Shown piece after piece: positions 8,775 through 17,200 of a stretch of 64,000 bases of DNA (position 1 is the stretch's first letter; each line of letters begins with the position of its first letter). This DNA is from Glaciimonas immobilis. GTDB taxonomy: Bacteria > Pseudomonadota > Gammaproteobacteria > Burkholderiales > Burkholderiaceae_D. The position numbers and the translations under genes are program-made. Location of the stretch: assembly GCF_011947285.1 (NCBI RefSeq), contig NZ_JAAOZT010000004.1:62001-126000 (forward strand), read 5' to 3'. Below the pieces are notes generated by a model. It did not search any database and had not been told where the DNA came from. It saw only the letters and a list, made by a program, of their open reading frames with translations.

Positions 8775-8781
8775 TGGCGAT

Positions 8782-9522
8782 CTATGAGTGAGTACCGGGC
8801 TGATGCGTTCCTGGCTGCAGCGCTAACGTGCAGGACGCATAACGCTCCTCCAGATGACTGTAAAGCTGGGCCGAAAAATCAGTCGCGTCGGGATCAAGGG
8901 GAGCGGCAAGCTCAACCAAATGAATATTGTCTTCCTTTGTGCTCCATATCTTGGTGTAGCACCCTTCCGCATAACCATGATTCTGACGAAATATGCTCAA
9001 CACATGCTTGGACATATATCGCACCACGACCGCGCTCCAGCTGAGCCCGCAGGCATGAAACGTAGCCTCAAGTAATGGCAATTCGTTGCGTCCGCTGGCC
9101 GCAGTCGCAGCCAGCAACTGCAACAGTTGCGGAACATCACAATGGGCGAGCTGATACTCTTTACCGTCTAGACGACAATTCTTTAACGTCGGGTTGGAGC
9201 GCGTTGATAGCGCAAGAGCGGATGCATTTAAGTCGCCGTCGCATTCGCCGATGAGATGCGACAAACTGAAATGCAAAATATCAATCAGCTCGCTTTGTAC
9301 CTGAGAAATTTCTCGCGGTTGGTAACTCCACCATTTCCAGCCATAATGATCCAGTGCCTCGACCGCCTCCACTAACACACCGCGCAAATAAGGATAATCC
9401 GCGCTCACCCAATTTTCATCTACTTTTCGATTGATTTTATCTTGCAGCCCGACCATGATTACCGCTTGATCAAAATTGATTTTTTTCACCGCGGGCGACC
9501 TCTGGTTCCCATTAAATTCCAC
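8782..9522 (-). CDS. dimeric all-alpha dUTPase (dUTPase_2, MazG-like superfamily)
   Basis: A 246-residue protein matching the dimeric dUTP/dUDP pyrophosphatases of kinetoplastids and some phages and bacteria. The metal-binding pairs are E52xxE55 and E78xxD81, around the hallmark GWKWW (61-65), the helix LIDILHFSLSHL, and a late motif GYAEGCYTKIWSTKEDN. It would hydrolyse dUTP to dUMP and pyrophosphate. It bears no relation to the trimeric Dut encoded at 49321-49770, so this strain has two unrelated dUTPases. It is the first gene of the P450/methyltransferase operon and has a strong inverted repeat at 9559-9592, 37 nt ahead of its ATG. Family assignment is by motif; a role on a modified or different nucleotide is possible. 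Confidence 0.8.
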   Translation of the reverse strand: MEFNGNQRSPAVKKINFDQAVIMVGLQDKINRKVDENWVSADYPYLRGVLVEAVEALDHYGWKWWSYQPREISQVQSELIDILHFSLSHLIGECDGDLNASALALSTRSNPTLKNCRLDGKEYQLAHCDVPQLLQLLAATAASGRNELPLLEATFHACGLSWSAVVVRYMSKHVLSIFRQNHGYAEGCYTKIWSTKEDNIHLVELAAPLDPDATDFSAQLYSHLEERYASCTLALQPGTHQPGTHS

Positions 9523-9949
9523 CGACTATAAATGACATGGAACGTTATGCAACGTTAAAACCAAGACTATTCTGTTAAGAATATTCTTGGTTCGTTGGCA
9601 GATTTGTTTGTGAATAGCGCACGGGCCGGTCGACCAAGCCGATTATTTTTAAAAAGAAAAAATAATAATGAATTTTTCGCGTCAAAGTGCTTTATCGCGA
9701 CCCAATATTTTTTTATTATTTCAATGCTAAATAACGATTGATTTGTAAATTAGGTCGAACGCGTTGCTAAACCGCACAAAATCGACGAGAGGCGCCTGGA
9801 GGGTGATTTGATGTCGCAACCCCAGGTAGCAAAAAAAATCATGCCACCTGGTATGGATTAAGTACACATAGCTTGCCACAAGTGTCGCAAGGGGTTGGTA
9901 CAGAGATTATAAAACGCTCTTAAATTTTGTCTGAAAATTCAAAAAAATT
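9523..9949. other. AT-rich intergenic region between bdhA end and the dUTPase operon
   Basis: No gene is visible in 427 nt. The stretch 9640-9730 is extremely A+T rich. It contains the inverted repeat listed at 9559-9592 and the short palindromes AACGTT at 9541 and 9551. The promoter of the dUTPase operon should lie here. Confidence 0.5.
9559..9592. promoter_or_regulatory. 15-bp inverted repeat ahead of the dUTPase-P450 operon
   Basis: Arms at 9559-9573 and 9578-9592 match at 14 of 15 positions around a GTTA loop (left arm AACCAAGACTATTCT). It could be an operator for the operon, or a terminator for bdhA read on the minus strand, although only four T residues follow there. Two AACGTT palindromes lie between it and the start codon. 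Confidence 0.55.
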
Positions 9950-10732
9950 CTACTGCATGAACCAGCCGTGGCTCACGACTATCGATTGACCAGTTAGTGC
10001 ATTGGACTCAAATCCGCCAAGAAATATCGCCGTCTGGGCGACGTCATGGACGGTCGTGAACTCGCCGTCCACGGTGTCTTTTAACATCACTTGTCTGATT
10101 ACCTGATCTTCGGTAATACCCAGTTCTCTGGCTTGTTCCGGAATCTGCTTCTCTACCAGCGGCGTGCGGACAAATCCCGGACAGATAACGTTTGCACGAA
10201 TGCCGTTTTTGGCACCTTCTTTAGCTACCACTTTTGCCAAACCGATCAGGCCGTGCTTTGCAGTGACATACGGCGCTTTAAGGGGCGAAGCTTCATGCGA
10301 GTGCACCGATCCCATATAGATGATTGATCCACCTTTGCCGGACTTGATCATCTCACGCATCGCTGCGCGCGTCGTAAGGTAAGCGCCATCGAGGTGAATC
10401 GCCAGCATTTTTTTCCAGTTATCAAGCGTCGAATCCACAATGGAGGCAATGATCTGAATCCCTGCATTGCTGATCAATATGTCGATGCTGCCAAAGGTGG
10501 CCACTGTATCCGCAATACCCTTGTCAACCTGGGCTTCATCGGTGACATTCATCGCGACAGCAATCGCCGTACCACCGGATTGATTAATCTCGTTAGCAGT
10601 TGCCGTAGCGGCATCCAGCGCCAGATCGGCGATGACAACCCTGGCACCAGCCTGTGCATATTCAATCGCGATTTGTTTACCGATACCGCTGGCTGAACCG
10701 GTAATTAGTGCGACTTTATCTTTAAGAGACAT
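9950..10732 (-). CDS. 3-hydroxybutyrate dehydrogenase (short-chain dehydrogenase)
   Basis: Interconverts 3-hydroxybutyrate and acetoacetate with NAD(H), in polyhydroxybutyrate and ketone-body turnover; cytoplasmic. From ATG 10732 ([12 protein letters not shown]) it is 260 residues, the usual length for BdhA. The nucleotide motif TGSASGIG, the NAG motif (ISNAGIQ), the catalytic Ser in GSVHSHEA and the YVTAK (YxxxK) pair are present, as is the C-terminal [15 protein letters not shown] seen in this subgroup. AAGGA lies 7 nt ahead of the start. It follows acetoacetate decarboxylase by 10 nt on the same strand, which supports acetoacetate as the shared metabolite. Confidence 0.9.
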   Translation of the reverse strand: MSLKDKVALITGSASGIGKQIAIEYAQAGARVVIADLALDAATATANEINQSGGTAIAVAMNVTDEAQVDKGIADTVATFGSIDILISNAGIQIIASIVDSTLDNWKKMLAIHLDGAYLTTRAAMREMIKSGKGGSIIYMGSVHSHEASPLKAPYVTAKHGLIGLAKVVAKEGAKNGIRANVICPGFVRTPLVEKQIPEQARELGITEDQVIRQVMLKDTVDGEFTTVHDVAQTAIFLGGFESNALTGQSIVVSHGWFMQ

Positions 10733-10742
10733 GGCATTCCTT

Positions 10743-11489
10743 TTAATTTGAATTAGCGAGATAATCGTAAGCAACGGTACCGTGGGGCAACGTTAAATCA
10801 GACATGATGTGTACTGCAGAAATGACCTCAAGCACCGGCAAATCAGCGATCGGTGCCAACGCATGGGGGCGCAAATCAAGCGCACCAGGACCACTCCACG
10901 CGCCTTTAATCGTTACGTCCGTCAAACTGTACTGGACAATCTCACAGATGCGCGGGGTTCCGTCAACATGCGGAATTATTTTTAATAGAAAAGTAGGCGA
11001 TTCAAGTGACTTCTTGATGACATCGTGATCAAGCGAATTATGCTTATAACCCATCGTCCCGGTGGCAATCTGAATGTCACTGTAGGACAAGGTCCCGACC
11101 ATCGTGTCCTTATGTACTCTGAGTGCTGGTTCGCCCATCTTCTTTGGAAATCCCCATAGTTCACGGCCACCCGCGATCGGCGGTTGATCGTTCAGATACA
11201 TGCTGTGAACGTAACCGCCTGCCACACCATTCAGCGTCACAGGAATTACCTGACCTGACTCGTAATAATGGCCGAAACCGGTGGAGTCGGGCATTTTGAT
11301 GAATTCAAATTTAACGATAGGCGCAACAAACTGTAACGGCGCGGGGATGATTTTTTTGAGCGCTTCTGGATCGGTGCGATAGGTGATGATCAAAAATTCA
11401 CGATTCACAAATCGATAAGGACCGGGAGGAAATGCAGGATTATGAAATGGCATCGCAAATGCATTACGGCGAATTTCTTCTTCAGTCAT
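10743..11489 (-). CDS. adc: acetoacetate decarboxylase
   Basis: Decarboxylates acetoacetate to acetone and CO2 through a Schiff base. The 248 residues contain the signature [14 protein letters not shown], with the Schiff-base lysine at about position 116 and its neighbouring lysine that lowers its pKa. Length and overall pattern match the clostridial and Burkholderia enzymes. It is the first gene of a two-gene operon with the 3-hydroxybutyrate dehydrogenase. Together they could control the fate of acetoacetate derived from stored polyhydroxybutyrate: to acetone or to 3-hydroxybutyrate. Some family members have other decarboxylase or aldolase-dehydratase roles, so physiology remains inferred. 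Confidence 0.93.
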   Translation of the reverse strand: MTEEEIRRNAFAMPFHNPAFPPGPYRFVNREFLIITYRTDPEALKKIIPAPLQFVAPIVKFEFIKMPDSTGFGHYYESGQVIPVTLNGVAGGYVHSMYLNDQPPIAGGRELWGFPKKMGEPALRVHKDTMVGTLSYSDIQIATGTMGYKHNSLDHDVIKKSLESPTFLLKIIPHVDGTPRICEIVQYSLTDVTIKGAWSGPGALDLRPHALAPIADLPVLEVISAVHIMSDLTLPHGTVAYDYLANSN

Positions 11490-11766
11490 ATGGCTTCCTG
11501 TTGATAAAATAAACTACACCAATGATGCTGGCGATATGCAGCGCTTGCAATATGTCGACGTGAAGCTAACCAGTCAATCCGCTGCGACTAACCAGGCAGC
11601 CAGCCGATACAATTAATGTATATGCTTTAGCTTCCCATGAACCTGGCGATGAAATTCAATTATTATGCCTCATAAGGTGCGCCCAGAAATCTCATCTCCA
11701 AATGCGGATTCCCCCACTAAGGGCGCGAGAGAATTTACATTCGATACTGCTACCGCTAGTACAGAA

Positions 11767-12825
11767 TTAACGGGCGGTCTCCGCTATCGAGGCTTTACCG
11801 GTTTGATATCCGGCAAGCCATTTCAGCAACACCTTGTGAAAGTTATCCGGATCTTCCATTTGCGGCGCATGACCCAAACCCGGAAACTCCACCAAGGTTG
11901 ATTGGGGAATCACACCCGCAATTTGCTTACCCAATACCGCATAATGCCCTATAACCGCCTTGACTGCGGGTGTCGCCACGTCGCTTCCGATAGCGGTCGT
12001 ATCAGCGTCGCCGATCAACAGCAAGGTTGGCATTTTTAAATTCTTGAACTCGTACACAACCGGCTGCGTAAAAATCATGTCATAGATAAGCGCAGAATTC
12101 CACGCCACCAATTTTTTCCCGGGTCCTTGGTTCAGTCCTGCTAGCATGTCCACCCAGCGCTCATATTCTGGCTTCCATCGACCCACATAGTATGTGCTTA
12201 GCTCATACTTGCGGACTCCGTCTGCTGTCATTTTAAGTTCTCGCTCATACCATTGATCAACGGAACGATAAGGAACCCCAAGCGCTTTCCAGTCTTCCAG
12301 ACCGATAGGGTTGACCATCACCAATTGATCAACCGCGTCCGGGTACATAAGCGCGTATCTGGTTGCCAGCATGCCGCCGGTCGAATGGCCGACAATCGTC
12401 GCTTCGGATATGCCAAGGTGACGTAACAGAGCATTGGTATTCATCGCCAATTGTTGAAAAGAATATTGATAATGCGACGGTTTGGTGGAAGTACAAAATC
12501 CAGTCTGATCCGGGGCGATGACGCGATATCCCGCGCTGCTAAGAGCCTTGATGGTTGACTCCCAGGTCACGCCGCAAAAATTTTTACCGTGCATTAAAAC
12601 GATGGTGCGGCGATTTGGCCCGGTGAGCGCGGGGACATCCATGTATCCCATCTTCAGGCTCATCCCCTGCGATTCAAAATCATAGTACAGCAATGGATAA
12701 GGATAGGCAAAGCCCTGTAGTTCCGCACCATAAGCGGGCGCGGCTTGCGCAGACTGCATCAACCCACCAAAAAGGCACAACGCTAACAGCCAACGCGTCA
12801 ATTTAAAATTAAGCGAATCAAGCAT
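11767..12825 (-). CDS. exported alpha/beta hydrolase
   Basis: A 352-residue alpha/beta-hydrolase with a signal peptide (RWLLALCLFGGLMQSAQA, cleavage near residue 28). The oxyanion region HGKNFCG is at 79-85, the nucleophile elbow GHSTGG has S148, the acid is probably in LLIGDADTT, and the catalytic His is in GLGHAPQ. It should be a periplasmic or secreted esterase, lipase or related hydrolase. It is a lone gene on the minus strand; 278 nt separate it from adc, and no functional partner is evident. It resembles proteins annotated as proline iminopeptidase-like or haloalkane dehalogenase-like hydrolases, which does not fix a substrate. Confidence 0.85.
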   Translation of the reverse strand: MLDSLNFKLTRWLLALCLFGGLMQSAQAAPAYGAELQGFAYPYPLLYYDFESQGMSLKMGYMDVPALTGPNRRTIVLMHGKNFCGVTWESTIKALSSAGYRVIAPDQTGFCTSTKPSHYQYSFQQLAMNTNALLRHLGISEATIVGHSTGGMLATRYALMYPDAVDQLVMVNPIGLEDWKALGVPYRSVDQWYERELKMTADGVRKYELSTYYVGRWKPEYERWVDMLAGLNQGPGKKLVAWNSALIYDMIFTQPVVYEFKNLKMPTLLLIGDADTTAIGSDVATPAVKAVIGHYAVLGKQIAGVIPQSTLVEFPGLGHAPQMEDPDNFHKVLLKWLAGYQTGKASIAETAR

Positions 12826-12894
12826 AAGATTTTATGTATTTACAGGTAAAGCGATTCAATCGTGAGGAACTTTTTTTCTTGTCAGAACCTGATC

Positions 12895-12951
12895 GCTGCA
12901 AGTTACCCGCTGCATGTTACCCGCTGCAAGTTACCCGCTGCTACGTTGCCC
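12895..12951. repeat. 14-nt tandem repeat, about 4 units
   Basis: GCTGCAAGTTACCC, GCTGCATGTTACCC and GCTGCAAGTTACCC follow one another at 12895-12936, then a degenerate fourth unit. They lie upstream of the exported hydrolase gene and past the end of the nitrilase-family gene. Confidence 0.8.
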
Positions 12952-13052
12952 GCCGCTCACACCGCGTCTCAACGGGCGCCTTGCGTTGCATCCTGCCAAG
13001 GCCGCCTCTGTTCACAAAAATTTTCGAGAGCTACTTAGCGTTTTTTACAACG

Positions 13053-13868
13053 TTACAACTTCCGGTGCTGCAACGCAGGCAAACTGTCTCGCACGCCGCG
13101 CATGAATTGCGTATCAATGACACCGCTGACCACGCCCTCGCCTTCCACCAGTACGTCTTTGATTTCGCCCCACGGATCAACGAGCATGCTGTACCCCCAG
13201 GTGCGGCGTCCATTGGGATGCTCGCCACCCTGTGCCGCGGCAAGAACATAACATTGGTTTTCTATTGCGCGCGCACGTAATAAAATTTCCCAATGCGCTT
13301 TGCCTGTGGTGTAAGTGAACGCTGCGGGCATCACGATCAGGCTGCACTCGCCCATGGCGCGGTATAGCTCTGGAAACCGCAGGTCATAACATACCGACAG
13401 GCCCACTCTGCCGCAGGGTGCTTCGAAGGTGGTAACGTCGTTTCCGCATAAAATAGTACGCGCTTCGTCGTATGATTCTGCGCCGCGGGTAAAGTTGAAC
13501 AAGTGAATTTTGTTGTAATGGCTGATTTGCTCGCCACTTTGATCGTAGACTAGTGTGGCGTTGAGTACCTTACCGGACTCTTGCGAAATCAATGGAAGAG
13601 TACCGCCAATTAAGTGGATTTTGTGTTCTTTTGCCAAGCCTGCCATAAAGGCCTGGATGGGGCCGCCACCTGGCGCTTCCGCGATGGTTAATTTATCGCT
13701 ATCGTGGCGTCCCATAATGGGCCAATACTCTGGGAGCAAGATTAATTGCGCGCCTTGCTGTGCGGCTTGTGCTACCAGGCGGCGGGCGGTGACGAAATTC
13801 TCTTCTACCACCGGAGTCGATATCATTTGGATGGCGGCTACTTTGCAGGGTACAGCTTGGTTGGTCAT
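13053..13868 (-). CDS. carbon-nitrogen hydrolase, Nit/omega-amidase type
   Basis: A 271-residue cytoplasmic amidase of the nitrilase superfamily. The catalytic triad is E47 (LLPEYWP), K120 (YNKIHLF) and C160 (GLSVCYDLRFPELYR). The pattern fits the Nit1/Nit2 branch, which includes deaminated-glutathione amidase and omega-amidase, i.e. metabolite repair. It follows yhdP on the same strand, and in many Burkholderiales the order glnE, yhdP, this gene, tldD is kept; here tldD is some 8 kb further on. The gap to yhdP holds a half copy of the dispersed repeat. The Nit1 versus Nit2 activity cannot be settled from sequence alone. Confidence 0.92.
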   Translation of the reverse strand: MTNQAVPCKVAAIQMISTPVVEENFVTARRLVAQAAQQGAQLILLPEYWPIMGRHDSDKLTIAEAPGGGPIQAFMAGLAKEHKIHLIGGTLPLISQESGKVLNATLVYDQSGEQISHYNKIHLFNFTRGAESYDEARTILCGNDVTTFEAPCGRVGLSVCYDLRFPELYRAMGECSLIVMPAAFTYTTGKAHWEILLRARAIENQCYVLAAAQGGEHPNGRRTWGYSMLVDPWGEIKDVLVEGEGVVSGVIDTQFMRGVRDSLPALQHRKL

Positions 13869-13975
13869 GTGGCGCTCCGGCGGACGGTTTAATTATGGCT
13901 TGTTGGCATTTAACTTTATTGCATTAAGTGCATGTTCGCTCTACTGCTAATGGCTTGCAATAAACCATAGAATCT

Positions 13976-14070
13976 CAAACATGTACTCCGATAATTCCCG
14001 ACTGAAAGCATATAACCGGCAATGCCTATGACGGGGTACGTCAACTTTAACTGTCACTTCAACGGCTTCC
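13976..14070 (+). repeat. dispersed repeat, copy D (right half only, degenerate)
   Basis: Matches copies B and C from the ACATGTATTCCGA block through one inverted arm and the CTATGACGGGGTA block to a few CAACTT-type units. The left half, including the partner arm, is missing. It lies between yhdP (end) and the nitrilase-family gene (start), which point the same way. The rest of 13869-14245 shows no gene. Confidence 0.7.
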
Positions 14071-14245
14071 GCGTCCACCGCTATCGTAATGATGGATTCA
14101 ATTCATTTCTGAAAGCACTTCATACACGTTTTGAATTTCAATAACCTTTAGATTCACGCGATGTTAAAACGGATTGCCGTATGTTTGATTATCATACGAT
14201 AGAATTTTTCCGTGAGATTAATTGAGCGTACGGTTTGCGTGGTTC

Positions 14246-17200
14246 TTAATGGGTTCCACCTGCTGTCGTAGTATTTGGTCCAGTATCGGCCAAGCGTTCT
14301 TTATGACCGACTTTGCTTACTACCGGATTTTTCCAAGGGCCGGTAATGTCGTATTCAAAGGTAAAGGCGCGCATTAAAGGATCGCGTAAAAATAATTGTG
14401 CCAGAAAGGTGCCGACGCCGACTACCGGATTGATCGCCAGCACTGCTAATGACGCCGCACCGGCGTTGATTTCTGGTAGTACTGCTACGTGTAAATTTTG
14501 TGTTTCTTGCGCTATGTCGGCGCTGCCGCTGAGTAAAACCGTGGCAGCGACGCCGCGCATTTTAAAATTATCGGTGGTGGCTTTTCCTTGCGCGATCACT
14601 GCCGTGGCAGTGACGCTGTCGAAAGCAAACCCTTCAGAAAATACATCACGGAAATCTAGCGTCAATCTACGCGGCAAGGATTGCAAGCTCAGTACGCCTA
14701 GCAACTTGGCTACACCTGGGTCCACCTTAAGAAATTGTCCGGATTGCATATCGAGATTGATCTGACCGGTCAGTGAAGGCACATCGATTGAAAACGGCAG
14801 GCCCTTCCAGGTAACATCGCCATCCATGCGACCTTTCGCGGCTTTTAAAATGTGCGCGAATCCAAAACGTTCCAGCAATTTTCCCGCATCATGTACGTCT
14901 AGCGCATAGGTCAGATTAGTCACGTTGCTATCGTTGACCGTGGTCCATTTTCCTGCGGCTTTCAGTTCTGCATCAGGATTGCGAATCGATAGTTTGCGGA
15001 TGCGCCATTCACTGCCGACCGGGGCGTGTACGTTATCCGCAACCAACTCTAGCCGTCCTAATTTTTTCCCCATTAACTGAAAGTCTTCTGCCACAATATC
15101 CAGACCGGGTATTTCGGTCGCTGCGTCTTTGCTTTCCAGTAATTCTTTGACGTCTGAAGTAGCGTTCTCAGGGATGATCAATGACGATAGCCGTGCTGTC
15201 ACTTTGCTAAGACCATGACCAGAACCGACCGTATTCCAGGTTACATAACCCGACGCCTGAGTCGAGTCAATGTTCGCCTGCCAGATGTTTTTAAGGTGCG
15301 AGGCACCCACCATTACGTTGTTCAGTTTTTTGCCCATCAGGACCAGTTCGCCGGTCCGCACCGTTACTGCATCGGGTTCAATATATTGCGCAATCCCTGG
15401 CAATTGTGCGGGACTGACAGCACCGCTATTATGCTGCGACGGATCATTAGCGGCGCTGGCCAGTTTGCTCCACTCATCGAGGTTGAGTGATTTCGCGTTC
15501 AAATTAATGGCCAATCCGCTGTCGGGGTCCAGTGCTGGCGCGTTGACGCCGATCGCGCCGCGCAGTACTTTCCATTGCGCATCTTTATTGACAGATTTTT
15601 GTCGCTGATAACGCGCTGCGATGCCTGCGCCCAGACTGATGCGAATTTCGTCTCGCAAAAATAATGGATCGGGGGACGCTGCGCCCACCCATTCAAATTT
15701 CAGCGGCAAACTGTCGTTCGCATTCTTGCGCAGCGGTGCCGGGAAATTTAAGGCGATCCCCTGCAGACTAGAATCCACCAGCAATTCAATATGATGCTCG
15801 CGGACTGTCAAGGCCGCGGTATAGTGACTGCCGCCGCTGGCGTGGCCCAGAATATTCTGCACATTCGCGCTCGGATAGACTGCTTTTAATCCATCCATCG
15901 ACGCATTGCCATCAATCTTGATTTTACTTTGGCCGTCCGGTTGCGTGCCGCCGCTGGCCTGTACCGGACCGCCGAGAAATGCGCCTTTGAAGCCGTTTAA
16001 ATTGAAACCTTTTTGGTTGAATTCAAGCTTTCCGGTCACGTTTTGCAGCGGTGGAATTACCTTTTGCAGAACGACATCGTTATTCAAAAACTGTAATGTG
16101 CCGTTGACTTTAGAATCAAACGCGTGCGTCAAAGGGATGCGCAGGTCAAGCTGCAATTGCGCATTGCCCCTACCTTGAGACCCGTTGGTAAAGCCGCCGA
16201 TCCAATGTTCAACCGGGCTATTATTGACGAACGTCAGAAAGTCCGGCAATGCTCCAGCGCCCTTCCCCTGAATGCTCAACAGTCCGTCATGCGACATCAG
16301 GTCGGGCACCGTTGCGACAACGCTGCTGAGCGCGACGTTAGTCGTTCTGGCGCTGTCGGCCTTGATTTGCAGTCGTGTGTTCTCCACCGATATGGTGCCG
16401 TTGATATGTTCCAACAAGGGCCATAAGGGTTGCTTGCCGTTCTGACCAAAAATACCGGGATTGTATTCCATCCTGCCGTTATCGATCTTCCCGAAAACGC
16501 TAAATTCGCCTTTGGCTTTTGCCTTCGGATCGGTCGGTGACACCGCAAATGGAAAATGGCTGAGCTCGCCTTTTAGCTTTATGCTGACCTCGCGCGCGGT
16601 CCCGTCCTGCAAAGCACCCACTAACCATTTCCGCAAATGTTCAGGCGTATGAAGCGGTAGATAGTTACCTATTTTATTGACCTGAAATGTTGTAATTCTT
16701 CCCGTCAAATCAATCATGCCGAGGCCTGCACCGTGCTTCTCACCCAGTGGCAGCAGGTGCGTACCCGACAAGGAGCCGGATAATCCATCTTGCACAAAAT
16801 GCATACTATCTATTTGCAACAGCAGATTTTTTGCGTGGGCTGGAGAGGGTTGTGCTGGTTGTGCTGGTTGTGCTGGTTGTGCTGGTTGTGCTGGTTGTGC
16901 TTGCGCTAGGTGCGCTTGCGCTACCGGCATCGCTTTTAAAGCGCGTTTTTCCACTATTCTGTCCTGAATTTGCCAGCGCACTTTTAGGTCCAGGCGTTTA
17001 AAGGGCAAAACGGGTTCAGTAAAATAGCCCGGTAGCATCACACTCATTTTTTCCGATGCCAGATTTAGCGTGCCACCAGACTGGGTAACATCGATATTAC
17101 CCGTCAAATTATCGACGCCGGGTATCGCTGGCATGGCGGATTGTGCTGACTGGGTTGCCGTTTTGGACCGCGCAGCACGCGGTAGCTGTGCGGTCAGCGT

